Below, one piece after another: positions 33,393 to 42,438 of a stretch of 64,000 nucleotides of DNA. Source of the stretch: Clostridia bacterium (lineage in GTDB: Bacteria > Bacillota > Clostridia > UMGS1810). Position 1 is the first letter of the stretch. Each line of letters starts with the position of its first letter. The stretch covers positions 1-64,000 of the forward strand of contig JAFUPN010000023.1 of NCBI GenBank assembly GCA_017481205.1. Direction: 5' to 3'. The notes under the pieces were generated by a model. The model did not search any database and was not told the DNA's origin. It saw only the letters and a program-made list of their open reading frames with translations. Position numbers and translations under genes: made by a program.

Positions 33393-34385
33393 TTATTTAG
33401 CCGAAGGATTATATTTTTTCTTAAGTCCCGACACGACCATATCAATTACCAGTGCAAAAACGGTACTGATAACGCACATCATTATGGGACTTGAATAATA
33501 CCAGATTGTTGTATATGCCGAAACATTCAGAGAATCTATTAATTTGTCTATAATTCTGTATATCAGAATATGGATTACGTAAATATATGTGCTGCACCTG
33601 CACAGTAATACAAAGAATTTATTATATTGAATATCTTTCATTTTTAAAGCCAGCACAAATAAAGCAGGTGCTATTAACAAAGTACCCAAATGAATTTCAT
33701 TGTATCCGAGTACCAATACAGATATTGCAGATTCTAAAGCACCTGATAACACAAATAAAGCAATTTTCCTGTTTGAAAAAAACTTTAGAATATTTTTCTC
33801 GTTTTCCCGTACATATATTCCAAACATAAAGAACGGAAATCCCATAAATAAGAAATTTCGCACCAAACAAGTCTGAACACTGATACCAAATACGGATAAA
33901 AATTCACCCATTAAAATATGTATGCATAATAGCGGAATTGAAGCAATATAACACCATCTATGTTTAATTTTATTTACACACAAAAAGCCATACATAATAT
34001 AACAATAAATCAATGCTAACAAAAACCATAAATGATCTGTTGTGTTCATACTATGAAAACCTATTAACAAAATGAATTTTTTCCAGTCAAAGTAATAAGT
34101 GATATTTTCGCTTATTGCTGATTCCCATCCCAATACCAGTATATAACATAATATATACAGTGAAATACTGCACGCAAAGATTTTAAATATGTGAAAAGCT
34201 TTCTTTTTAATTCTGTTAAAGTCATTATTATAACTAAAATATCCTGATACCATAAAAAACAGCGGCACTGCAAATCTTGCAAAGGACGTAACTACAGCAC
34301 CTGCAACTCCTGCAAATTTAATGTGAATAAACACAACCATATATGAAGCAAAAACTTTAAGTAAATCCAATGATACATTTCTCAT
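33393..34385 (-). CDS. Membrane acyltransferase (acyltransferase 3 family)
   Basis: This 330-residue protein has about ten hydrophobic segments and the family start MRNVSLDLLKVFASYMVVFIHI with the catalytic-type His in VVFIHIKF. AVPLFFMVSGYF and DHLWFLLALIYCY are also typical. Members transfer acetyl or other acyl groups to cell-surface sugars. The coding sequence is clearly more AT-rich than gltX, sfsA and dacF around it and is bordered upstream by a multi-hairpin element, so it may have been acquired. No sugar gene cluster is next to it, so the acceptor is unknown. Confidence 0.85.
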   Translation of the reverse strand: MRNVSLDLLKVFASYMVVFIHIKFAGVAGAVVTSFARFAVPLFFMVSGYFSYNNDFNRIKKKAFHIFKIFACSISLYILCYILVLGWESAISENITYYFDWKKFILLIGFHSMNTTDHLWFLLALIYCYIMYGFLCVNKIKHRWCYIASIPLLCIHILMGEFLSVFGISVQTCLVRNFLFMGFPFFMFGIYVRENEKNILKFFSNRKIALFVLSGALESAISVLVLGYNEIHLGTLLIAPALFVLALKMKDIQYNKFFVLLCRCSTYIYVIHILIYRIIDKLIDSLNVSAYTTIWYYSSPIMMCVISTVFALVIDMVVSGLKKKYNPSAK

Positions 34386-34480
34386 AAAATTACCTCACTT
34401 TTGCCGAAAAGAGAATAACAGCTTATATAATCATGACTTGTTATAAATCAATAAACAGTTTAGGGGACAGTGTTTTTTGT

Positions 34481-34689
34481 CGATATGCAAACTCCGTTTG
34501 CCCGATATTTTTGCTATCGCAAAATCGATATGTTTTTCGCATCCGCTCAAACTCGATATGATATGAATTCTCGTTGCCGCAAGGCAACATATCGAGCCGT
34601 CAGGCATATCGAGTCATTTATGACATATCGAGAATTCTGTTAAGAATTCATATCGACGATTTCAAGCTTTGCTTGAAATCATTATACCA
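34481..34689. repeat. Multi-hairpin element B (CGATAT / ATATCG type)
   Basis: Four copies of CGATAT in the left half are mirrored by four copies of ATATCG(AG) in the right half. Each gap holds a different small palindrome: CAAACtccGTTTG, TTTTGCtatcGCAAAA, GTTGCCgcaaGGCAAC, GCCgtcaGGC, GTCATttATGAC, GAATTCtgttaaGAATTC. The right end is GATTTCAAGCtttGCTTGAAATC then ATTATACCA, matching the end of element A. It separates the acyltransferase from dacF. Confidence 0.75.
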
Positions 34690-34781
34690 CAATCTCTCCA
34701 CTCTTTCAATACTTAAAATTCATATGGAACAAGCAGTATGTCATATAAATTACCAAAATGAAATAAATGAGGACGATTTGT

Positions 34782-35918
34782 ATGAAAAAAATAATTTCTG
34801 TTATTTTATGTATCATCATTACTGCAGGATGTATTCCGGCTCTTGCCGAGGGAGAACAGCTTGAACTCACCTGTCCGTCGGCACTTCTGATGGAGTTTTC
34901 AACCGGACAGATACTGTATGAAAAAGACAGCCATGCCAAGCTGCCCATGGCAAGCGTTACCAAGATAATGACAATGCTTCTTGCCATGGAGGCTGTTGAC
35001 AGCGGCAAAATCACCTTTGACGATATGGTCATAGGCTCTGCCTATGCAAAAAGCATGGGCGGCTCAACCATATTTCTCGATGAGGGCGAGCAATTAAGCG
35101 TGCGTGATATTCTGAAAGGGATTGCCGTTGCCTCGGGCAATGATGCCGCAGTAGCCATGGGAGAGCACTTGGCAGGCAGTGCCGAGGGCTTTGTAGCCAT
35201 GATGAACAGCCGCGCGGCAGAGCTTGGTATGAATGACACTCATTTTGTAAACTGCAACGGTCTTGATGCCGACGGTCACTACTCCTCAGCATATGATATA
35301 GCTCTTATGAGCCGCGAGCTTATGAAGCACGAAGATATTTTTCAGTTTACCACCATATGGATGGATTCACTGCGGAACGGTGCCTTCACCCTATCCAACA
35401 CCAACAAGCTCATACGCTTTTATGACGGGGCAACAGGACTCAAGACAGGCAGCACCGATAAGGCAAAATTCTGTATTTCTGCTACTGCCAAAAGAGACGG
35501 GATGCACCTGATTGCCGTTATTATGGCGGCACCCACCTCCAAGGAACGCTCTGCAGATGCAAGCAAGCTGCTCAACTACGGCTTTTCAAATTATGGTCTG
35601 TCCGAAATTGTAAAAAAAGGTGAGGTTGTAGGCACTGTACATGTGGATAAAGGAATAGAAGAAATGGTAAATGTGGTATCCAGCGAGGACATAAATATAC
35701 TTTATCAAAAAAGCAAGCGTCCCGAAACAAAACGGGAGGTAATAATAGATGAGCCTATCACAGCGCCTAGGCTTGCAGGTGAACGTGCCGGAGAAATAAC
35801 TGTTTCCTCTGACGGTACAGAGATAGCCCGGTGCCCCGTGGTGTTTGAAGCAGACGTGCCGAAAATGTCTGCAGCAGGCATATTCGTGATGATTTTCCGC
35901 AAGTGGATAACTATATAG
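34782..35918 (+). CDS. dacF: D-alanyl-D-alanine carboxypeptidase (DacF/PBP5 type)
   Basis: The ATG at 34782 follows GAGGAC and starts a signal peptide (MKKIISVILCIIITAGCIPALA), giving 378 residues. The S11 peptidase motifs are all present: Ser58-x2-Lys61 in MASVTKIM, the SxN triad in VASGNDAAVAM (Ser118, Asn120), and KTG in GLKTGSTDKAKF. It trims the terminal D-Ala from peptidoglycan pentapeptides outside the membrane. The C-terminal beta domain and a short hydrophobic tail (MSAAGIFVMIFRKWITI) could anchor it. It is a single gene ending at a terminator. The symbol dacF is by family; dacA/B-type function is equally possible. Confidence 0.85.
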   Translation: MKKIISVILCIIITAGCIPALAEGEQLELTCPSALLMEFSTGQILYEKDSHAKLPMASVTKIMTMLLAMEAVDSGKITFDDMVIGSAYAKSMGGSTIFLDEGEQLSVRDILKGIAVASGNDAAVAMGEHLAGSAEGFVAMMNSRAAELGMNDTHFVNCNGLDADGHYSSAYDIALMSRELMKHEDIFQFTTIWMDSLRNGAFTLSNTNKLIRFYDGATGLKTGSTDKAKFCISATAKRDGMHLIAVIMAAPTSKERSADASKLLNYGFSNYGLSEIVKKGEVVGTVHVDKGIEEMVNVVSSEDINILYQKSKRPETKREVIIDEPITAPRLAGERAGEITVSSDGTEIARCPVVFEADVPKMSAAGIFVMIFRKWITI

Positions 35919-35927
35919 CCGAAAGTT

Positions 35928-35972
35928 GCCGAAAATTCAACCTTTGAGGCGCCTTTAGTGTTGGTTGCTTCA
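35928..35972. repeat. Dispersed 45-bp repeat, copy 1
   Basis: GCCGAAAATTCAACC then TTGAGGCGCCTTTAGTGTTGGT. It recurs with a few changes in the same orientation at 39962-40006. The two copies flank the repeat-protein esterase and lipoprotein genes. Confidence 0.6.
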
Positions 35973-35987
35973 GCAAGCAACTTTTTT
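35964..35987 (+). terminator. Terminator after dacF
   Basis: A 7-bp stem GTTGCTT/AAGCAAC with loop CAGC is followed by six T, 45 nt after the dacF stop. Confidence 0.8.
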
Positions 35988-36116
35988 ATCAACAATACCA
36001 AAAGTTAAAATTTTAGTCTTTAATACACGGCAATCATGTGATATAATATTATTAACAAAATTTATAGTCATTGGAGTACCAACGAACTCCGATGGCTAAA
36101 TAAAGGAGAGATTCGT

Positions 36117-39100
36117 ATGGTAACAAAAACAAAACGCATGATTGCCATTCTGTGTACACTGTGTATGCTCATGGGGCTTGTACCTCTCGGCGCAGCCGGT
36201 GCAGAGGCCGAAAGCGGTACCTTTACCGATGGCAAGAATGCCGAGTTTACCTGGTCCTATGATTCAGAGACAAAGGTGCTCACAATAGGCGGTACCGGTA
36301 CTATGACATGGAGCGGCAATTCCCATGTAGCCGGTCTTCCGTGGAATGACTTCAAGGGGGAAATTCTTGATGTAAAATTTGAAGAAACACTGACATCTAT
36401 CGGACGTCAGCTACTTTCCGGACTCACAGGACTCACAGAGCTGACAATCCCGGCTCACATAACCGGTCTTGAGTGGGGAGCTTTAGAGGGCTGTACCTCT
36501 CTTAAATCAGTTGTTTTTGAATCCGGCGTAAAAACCATCGGCGACAAGGCTTTCCAGGAATGCTCAGCCTTGGAAACCGTAGTACTTCCCGAAACAATCA
36601 CCCACATGGGTAACGCAGTATTCAGAAAAACCGCTGTTACCGATGTGACAATTCCCGCAAGCGTAACCAGCCTGGTTCCGGCTTTTTATTATCACACAAC
36701 AAACACCTTTGCAGAAGCAAATGAAAATCTTATTGTAAAAATATACCGCGGCTCATATGCGGCAAGCTGGGTTAATAATCCTGACCTGGATGTAAACATC
36801 AACTACGAGCTTATCGGCGATGCGGCAGATACAGTTACCGACACATTGGCAAACAGAGCAGGCACAGAAAATGCCATCACCTGGACTTATGACCCCAATA
36901 CTCTGTCCCTGAGCCTGTCCGGAACAGGCTCTATGCCTGATTTTACAGAGGGAACCGAAAGCAACAATCCCTGGAAGGCTTACAGATCGCAAATAAGATA
37001 TGCCATTGTCGGCGAGGGTATAACCGAAATAGGCAGCCGCAACTTTGAATCTCACACAGCTATGACCGCCATAAGCCTGCCCTCAACCCTGAGAAGAATA
37101 TACGGCTATGCCTTCAACAGCACGCCAAAAATTTCAAGAGTTGTACTGCCAAAAGGCTTCACAACTTTTAAGGACTCGGGTATTTTCAACCGTGTTACTG
37201 GACTGAGAGAGCTGGTTATCCCCTCATCCGTAACAGATATTCACTCTACTGCTCTGCGCTATACTCCCGCAGACCTCAAGCTCTATGTGTACGGCGGCAG
37301 TACGGCTCATACATGGGCAATGTCCGAAAGCAACAGCTGTGAGCTCACAGACGGCACAAAAGCTGCCAAGACATATGAAGTATTAAAGGACGGCGGCAGT
37401 GTGGGCGATAAAATTACATGGGAATATGACTGGGAAAACCAGACACTTATATTTACCGGTGAAGGTGATATGCCCGACGCCAACGAACGCGACTGGCACG
37501 GATACAAAGCAGTTGCAAAAAAAGCAATTATAAATCCGGGTATCACCAATGTGGGTAAGGTATGCTTCAAGGGCTTTACCGCTCTCGAAAGTGTAGAGCT
37601 TCCCACAACCATAAAGATTATCCGTGACAATGCATTCAACGGCTGTACATCTCTTACCGAGCTGGAAATCCCTTACGGAACCCATACCTTCGGCCTGGCA
37701 ATCATCAGCGGCTCAGGCGTTAAAGAGCTGACTGTTCCCGAAAGTGTAACCTGTATCTATCCAAATGATGTGAACCAACTTCACAGACACAAGAGCCTTA
37801 CAGGCACCACAGAAGGCTTTGTGCTTAACGTGACAAAAAATTCTTATGCTCACACATGGGCACTGGGTACTACCACAGATAAAGATACAAATGAAACAAT
37901 AAACAACTACGAAGGTATACTGAATATTAAAGAGCCCGGCGGCAAAGCTAACGATACAATCACCTGGGCATATGACACAGAAACCAATACCATGACATTT
38001 ACCGGTACAGGTGATATGCCCGGCTGGACCACTATAGATATCGACGGCGACGGTGCCGTTAACGACGAACCCACATGGTATGAGCTCCGCCCCTGGCATA
38101 ACTATGTTGCATCTGCCGTAAAGGTGGAATTCAGCGAAGGAATAACCTTAATCGGCGCTGATACTTTCCGCGGCGGCTCATCTCTTAAGGAGATTACCTT
38201 CCCATCTACTCTTAAAAGGATAAAGCAGTATGCTTTCGCCAACACCGGTCTTTCGGAAATTACCTTCAACAACGGGCTTGAATATATTGAAACAGGAGCA
38301 TTCCAGCAGACCAATGCATCTGAGCTTTTGGAAAAGGCTGTTATCCCCAACAGCGTAATATCAATGACTAATAATACATTTAAAAATCAGACAGCGCTCA
38401 CCATATATTGCTACGGTGGCTCCTATGCACAGACCTATGCCGAAGAAAACAGCATAGCACATATCCTTATGGACTCCGACTTCTACATAACATATTCAAT
38501 CAATGATTTAAAAGCTGTTGTAACAAATTATAGAGAAGAAGCTGTTAACGCACTTGCAGTTATTGCAAACTATACCGACGGAGCACTTACAGATGTATAT
38601 TCCGAATACATCACTCTCAACCCCGGCAAAAACGAGATAACAGCGCCTGAACTCAGTCAGATTAACGGCTCTGTTACAAAGGTTATGGTAATGGCTTCAA
38701 CAAATCTGACACCTCTGTGCAAGGCTCTCAGTACCAAGATAACACCAACCATCCGCATTGCCGGCGACTCAATTTCAGCACCGTGGCCCGTAACAAGATA
38801 TGGTCAGCAGGGATGGGGCGAGCCTATCAAAAATCTCTGGACAGATGATATCAGGGTTATAAACGACGCTGTATCAGGCTGGACAACCGAAAAATATTAT
38901 ACAGAGAAATGGCCCGGTGTAAAATCCGAGCTGAAGGCAGGTGATTATCTCCTGGTATCCTACCTCCACAATGACTACTATGTGCCCATTAAGGACACCA
39001 CTAAGGTAAACTACATTGATACCTACAGAGACTATCTCCAGAAGCTTATCGACGAGACAAAGGCTATGGATGTACAGATTGTTCTGGTAGTACCTCCCAA

Positions 39101-39440
39101 CAGAGGTGTTCAGGGCAACTTCCACGGCGATTTTTCATATGTAATGCCTGAACTGGCAGAGAAAAATAATATTCCCTGCATAGATGTTCATGCAAAGACA
39201 ATTGAAATGCTGGATGCAGACCTGGAGGGTACCAAGAAGCTGCTGTATATGTACAAGCTGGTTGAGCAGGGTATTATCACTCAGGAACAACTATTAACTC
39301 ACTCTAACCAAGGCTTCCGCGAAAGCGGCGAGGACCTTACTCACCTGAGCACTCAGGGTGCGGAATGGGTGGCAAACTATGTTGCAGACAATCTTGCAGT
39401 GCTTATCCCCGAGCTGGCTGAATACAGAATTAGCGAATAA
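36117..39440 (+). CDS. Secreted BspA-type repeat protein with C-terminal SGNH (rhamnogalacturonan acetylesterase-like) domain
   Basis: The 1107-residue protein has a signal peptide (MIAILCTLCMLMGLVPLGAAGAEA). Residues about 33-790 hold four units, each opening with a phrase like ITWxYDxxTxTLxFxGTGDMP and continuing with BspA/LRR_5 repeats (LTELTIPAHITGLEWGALEGCTSLKSVVF). Then a short Ig-like linker leads to the SGNH hydrolase (about 876-1107): RIAGDSIS with Ser885, NDAVSGWTT, SYLHNDY with Asn952, and EDLTHLS with Asp1073/His1076. These match CE12 pectin acetylesterases. It may grip a surface or polymer through LRRs and deacetylate pectin-like glycans. A small hairpin GGAGT/ACTCC lies in the leader and AAAGGAGAG before the ATG. 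Confidence 0.8.
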   Translation: MVTKTKRMIAILCTLCMLMGLVPLGAAGAEAESGTFTDGKNAEFTWSYDSETKVLTIGGTGTMTWSGNSHVAGLPWNDFKGEILDVKFEETLTSIGRQLLSGLTGLTELTIPAHITGLEWGALEGCTSLKSVVFESGVKTIGDKAFQECSALETVVLPETITHMGNAVFRKTAVTDVTIPASVTSLVPAFYYHTTNTFAEANENLIVKIYRGSYAASWVNNPDLDVNINYELIGDAADTVTDTLANRAGTENAITWTYDPNTLSLSLSGTGSMPDFTEGTESNNPWKAYRSQIRYAIVGEGITEIGSRNFESHTAMTAISLPSTLRRIYGYAFNSTPKISRVVLPKGFTTFKDSGIFNRVTGLRELVIPSSVTDIHSTALRYTPADLKLYVYGGSTAHTWAMSESNSCELTDGTKAAKTYEVLKDGGSVGDKITWEYDWENQTLIFTGEGDMPDANERDWHGYKAVAKKAIINPGITNVGKVCFKGFTALESVELPTTIKIIRDNAFNGCTSLTELEIPYGTHTFGLAIISGSGVKELTVPESVTCIYPNDVNQLHRHKSLTGTTEGFVLNVTKNSYAHTWALGTTTDKDTNETINNYEGILNIKEPGGKANDTITWAYDTETNTMTFTGTGDMPGWTTIDIDGDGAVNDEPTWYELRPWHNYVASAVKVEFSEGITLIGADTFRGGSSLKEITFPSTLKRIKQYAFANTGLSEITFNNGLEYIETGAFQQTNASELLEKAVIPNSVISMTNNTFKNQTALTIYCYGGSYAQTYAEENSIAHILMDSDFYITYSINDLKAVVTNYREEAVNALAVIANYTDGALTDVYSEYITLNPGKNEITAPELSQINGSVTKVMVMASTNLTPLCKALSTKITPTIRIAGDSISAPWPVTRYGQQGWGEPIKNLWTDDIRVINDAVSGWTTEKYYTEKWPGVKSELKAGDYLLVSYLHNDYYVPIKDTTKVNYIDTYRDYLQKLIDETKAMDVQIVLVVPPNRGVQGNFHGDFSYVMPELAEKNNIPCIDVHAKTIEMLDADLEGTKKLLYMYKLVEQGIITQEQLLTHSNQGFRESGEDLTHLSTQGAEWVANYVADNLAVLIPELAEYRISE

Positions 39441-39446
39441 AAAAAC

Positions 39447-39491
39447 AGCGGTTGTGACGGATTTCAAATCCGTCACAACCGCTATTTTTTT
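39447..39491 (+). terminator. Strong bidirectional terminator
   Basis: A stem of about 17 bp, AGCGGTTGTGACGGATT / AATCCGTCACAACCGCT, is flanked by A and T runs. It ends the esterase gene. Confidence 0.9.
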
Positions 39492-39577
39492 GCTGCCTTT
39501 ACAACAGGCTTTGTTATATTCATTCCTTTGCCTTGTGTTTTTTCCTACACTCCAAGGGGGATGTATAAAGTTTTTAT

Positions 39578-39937
39578 TTACTGAGCATTTTCCTCTGCCT
39601 GCTTTAGTATTGCTTCAAGCTGCTTGCGTGCCGCTTCCTTAGCTTCTTCATCCTCTGTATTGTTGAAGGTATCCACTAGATTTTCAAAATCCTCGGGTTT
39701 TATAGGATTTCCGTCCTCATCTGTAATAGGAGCCGCAGACTCTGCATCAGCCTCCTTGGACTCAGCTTTGTTTTCTTCTGTATTAGCTTCTTTTTCTGTC
39801 ACCTGGGCTGCTGCCTTATCATCAGCATTCTGAGTCTGGCTTACGGGCTCGTCCTTAGCTTCATCCTTCTTTCCGCAGGCGGTAAACATCATAGACACCG
39901 CCAACAGTGCTACAACTGCAAATATAAATTTTTTCAT
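39578..39937 (-). CDS. Small acidic lipoprotein
   Basis: The 119-residue protein has a lipoprotein signal (MKKFIFAVVALLAVSMMFTAC, lipobox FTAC with Cys21). The mature part is a low-complexity Glu/Asp/Lys/Ala region (KDEAKDEPVSQTQNADDKAAAQVTEKEANTEEN) and a C-terminal helix rich in acidic residues (FENLVDTFNNTEDEEAKEAARKQLEAILKQAEENAQ). No enzyme motif is seen. Good ribosome site (CGGAGG). It is transcribed toward the esterase and ends at 39578. Role unknown. Confidence 0.8.
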   Translation of the reverse strand: MKKFIFAVVALLAVSMMFTACGKKDEAKDEPVSQTQNADDKAAAQVTEKEANTEENKAESKEADAESAAPITDEDGNPIKPEDFENLVDTFNNTEDEEAKEAARKQLEAILKQAEENAQ

Positions 39938-39961
39938 GATTTTGTCCTCCGATAATTATTA

Positions 39962-40006
39962 GCCGAAAATTCAACCATTGAGGTGCCTTTGGTGTTGGTC
40001 ACTTCG
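39962..40006. repeat. Dispersed 45-bp repeat, copy 2
   Basis: GCCGAAAATTCAACC then TTGAGGTGCCTTTGGTGTTGGT, matching 35928-35972 in the same orientation with about six differences. It lies between the end of terL and the lipoprotein gene. Confidence 0.6.
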
Positions 40007-40046
40007 ACTATAACTTCATTATAAATCGCTCTGCCCAAATTGTCAA

Positions 40047-41486
40047 TCAGTATGAATAAAAATTATATTTATTTACACTGCCTTCACAATTCATATCCAG
40101 AGGGTCTTCCCCATAAGTCTTTGTGAGAGAATTTTTTCTCGGATTTATGGGATTATCCATAAGCACATAGCGAACACAGTCGTATATATGATCCTCACTG
40201 CGGGTATCTATGTCCTCAACATTGGTGCTGTCATAAACAAGATTCGGCACAGTGCGGATAAAATGGCGGCAGTTTTTGAATACATATATCATCGGTATAC
40301 CCTCATCGTCAAAGGCAAATCGGTAATGAAACTGCATCTTTCCCGGCAATCTCTCATGGTCTCCGAAATCAAAAAACACACCCTCCCCCGCCATCATATC
40401 CGCTATGGACTGTCCTGTCTCTGCCTTGGCAATGGCAGGGTCGGCAATGCCATGTATACGCCTGCCGCGCAAATTGGGATGCTCCGCCTCTATAGTGCGT
40501 ATTTTAGCGGCAATCTGCTGGGGAGTGAGACGTATGCCCTCATCTGCATTTTCTGTGCAGCCGTACAGCTCTGCTATTACATAGGCGCGTCTGTCATGGT
40601 CTATGGCAATCCACTCTACGGCAAAGGGCTTGGAATAGCCAAAGTCAAAGCCCCGGTATATCTTCCAGCTTGCCGGCACCTCAAAGGGCTCAATAACATG
40701 GGTAAAGCGCCTGTCAGTATAATGGGCGCTGTCGTTTTTCCACTCAGAAAACACCTGCCCGGAAAAGCTGTCCCAGTCTCCGTAAAGAAGCGCATTTTTC
40801 TCTTTTTCGGGCAGCATCGACAGATTGGCAAGGTAGTTTGGGTCATTCTCAAGTAGTCTTTTATTGTCAAAAACCGTTGACGGAACAAAAATTCGGTTTC
40901 GCTTAACAGTGATAAGCTTGCCGTCGGGACTTACAACATTCATTCTGGATTCTATGGGAGTAAGGGGCGGAGCGGCTGTGATAAACCGCTCCTTAACCCA
41001 GCTGTGACCTATTCCGCCGGGATTGGTGGTAGAGCGCATATACACCCTGGTACCGCTTCCGGAGGGACGGTTTCGTGAAAACATATAGGAATATTCATCC
41101 CAGGTGAAATGCGTAAGCTCGTCAAAGGCAATAAAGTCATATCGCTTGCCCTGATAATTTATCCTGTCCTTGGTGTGCTGCATGGCTCCGAAATATATTT
41201 TTGCACCTCCGGGAAACAACCAGAAATGCTTGCTGTCATTATACCTTGCCTTAGGATATGCCTTTGTATAAAGCTCCCTGCTGCGGTCAATAAGCTCCGA
41301 CAGCTGGGGATAGGTTTTTCTCAATATCAGCCCACGGTAATGGGGAATATGCACCTGCCGGAGAGCCTCGGTAAGCAGGGCATCGGATTTGCCTCCTCCT
41401 GCCGCTCCGCCATAGAGAGCTTCATACTCTCCCCTGGACTGAAAAACAGCCTGCTTCTCCTGAGGCACCCAGATTGTGTTTTTCAA
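40047..41486 (-). CDS. terL: Phage terminase large subunit
   Basis: The 479-residue protein has the ATPase Walker A-like YGGAAGGGKSDA (residues 25-36), Walker B FIAFDELT (118-125) and coupling motif TTNPGGIGH, then a nuclease domain with acidic residues in GFDFGYSKPFAVEWIAID and IADPAIAK. This enzyme cuts and pumps phage DNA into proheads. It overlaps the small subunit by 4 nt. The portal gene that normally follows is absent: the next minus-strand gene is a host lipoprotein. The length is normal, so the gene is not visibly damaged. Confidence 0.9.
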   Translation of the reverse strand: MKNTIWVPQEKQAVFQSRGEYEALYGGAAGGGKSDALLTEALRQVHIPHYRGLILRKTYPQLSELIDRSRELYTKAYPKARYNDSKHFWLFPGGAKIYFGAMQHTKDRINYQGKRYDFIAFDELTHFTWDEYSYMFSRNRPSGSGTRVYMRSTTNPGGIGHSWVKERFITAAPPLTPIESRMNVVSPDGKLITVKRNRIFVPSTVFDNKRLLENDPNYLANLSMLPEKEKNALLYGDWDSFSGQVFSEWKNDSAHYTDRRFTHVIEPFEVPASWKIYRGFDFGYSKPFAVEWIAIDHDRRAYVIAELYGCTENADEGIRLTPQQIAAKIRTIEAEHPNLRGRRIHGIADPAIAKAETGQSIADMMAGEGVFFDFGDHERLPGKMQFHYRFAFDDEGIPMIYVFKNCRHFIRTVPNLVYDSTNVEDIDTRSEDHIYDCVRYVLMDNPINPRKNSLTKTYGEDPLDMNCEGSVNKYNFYSY

Positions 41487-42001
41487 AAGATTTCCTCACT
41501 TTCCTGCTCAAGGGTTGTCTCGTCCACCTGCCCCAGCACAACAACTCCACATTCATCATCCTCCGGGATATTGTCTCCGCCGGATATGCTCAGCTGAATA
41601 TCCTTTATATCCTTAAGGGTGGAAACAAGCTGCTTGAGCCCCATCTTATCTATCATACCGTCGATTATCTCTATATTTTCCTTTTCCTCAACTGTCTCAG
41701 CAACAGGCTTTTTCAGGTCATAATCATACTCGACGGTCTTTGTTTTTTCTTTTGTTTTCATTATGCATCTGTCTATTTCGTTTATGGACTGCTCAATTTT
41801 ATCCAGCAGCCTGTCGCTGAGTGTAATTATCCTCTCCCTGCGCTGTGCAGCGGGGTCCTCAGCAAGCTGAGAATCCCAATTTTCTTTTTTTGCTCTGTAA
41901 TGCAGGGTGGAATATTTTATGCCGTGTCTGCGGGCGATATCTGCCAGGCTACCCGCACCGGACAGGAAATCCGCCTTTGCCGCAGCAAAATCTGCTGGCA
42001 T
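41483..42001 (-). CDS. terS: Phage terminase small subunit
   Basis: About 172 residues with an N-terminal helix-turn-helix (ADIARRHGIKYSTLHYRAKKENW, Terminase_2/YfeC type) and a long acidic, coiled-coil C-terminal region. It recognises the packaging site and hands DNA to the large subunit. Start is either ATG 42001 or GTG 42010; both overlap or abut the preceding gene, and neither has a strong ribosome site, so translational coupling is likely. It overlaps terL by ATGA. Confidence 0.85.
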   Translation of the reverse strand: MPADFAAAKADFLSGAGSLADIARRHGIKYSTLHYRAKKENWDSQLAEDPAAQRRERIITLSDRLLDKIEQSINEIDRCIMKTKEKTKTVEYDYDLKKPVAETVEEKENIEIIDGMIDKMGLKQLVSTLKDIKDIQLSISGGDNIPEDDECGVVVLGQVDETTLEQESEEIF

Positions 42002-42002
42002 T

Positions 42003-42284
42003 TTATTCACTCACAAGCTCGCCGGCAGCAGAGCTGAGCTTTGCCTGATATTCAGCCGCAAAGCTGTCCTGAAGCTCAGAGTTTTTCAGTGCCTCGGCAT
42101 ATTTACGAGGTATCTCCACATCAACACCTCTGGGAACTATCATTCCAACTCCGTTTACTGCCACAAATACATCGTCCTTGTATTTGCCGCTGTCCTTAAA
42201 AAGCTTTACTGTGACAGGCTCGTTGTAATATGCATTCTCCTGTGCAAGAGTTTCAAATTTTGTTGTAGATTTTGTTTTTGCCAT
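42003..42284 (-). CDS. Small phage head-associated protein
   Basis: The 93-residue protein (MAKTKSTTKFETLAQENAYYNEPVTVKLFKDSGKYKDDVFVAVNGVGMIVPRGVDVEIPRKYAEALKNSELQ...) is a type often seen just after N4-gp56-type capsid genes. The centre, VFVAVNGVGMIVPRGVDVEIPRKYAEAL, is a small beta domain shared with other capsid-accessory proteins. Ribosome site GGAGG is present. The exact role (decoration or connector) is not known. Confidence 0.7.
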   Translation of the reverse strand: MAKTKSTTKFETLAQENAYYNEPVTVKLFKDSGKYKDDVFVAVNGVGMIVPRGVDVEIPRKYAEALKNSELQDSFAAEYQAKLSSAAGELVSE

Positions 42285-42438
42285 TTTTATAATCCTCCAA
42301 ATAAATATTTTTTAATAATTATCATCGCCCTTCCGGGCAAGCCTGATTCTAATGTGACAGGACTCGGTAATCCCCTCTGTACGGGCTCACCCGGAATGAC
42401 AAATAAGCATTATGCTGTTTTCTTAGCCCTTAGCTCAA

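Noticed and set aside
42285..42438. Possible RNA or gene between the capsid and the 93-residue gene
   Set aside because: Some GC-rich palindromes (CCCTTCCGGGC, CACCCGG) are present but no ordered structure or frame could be supported.
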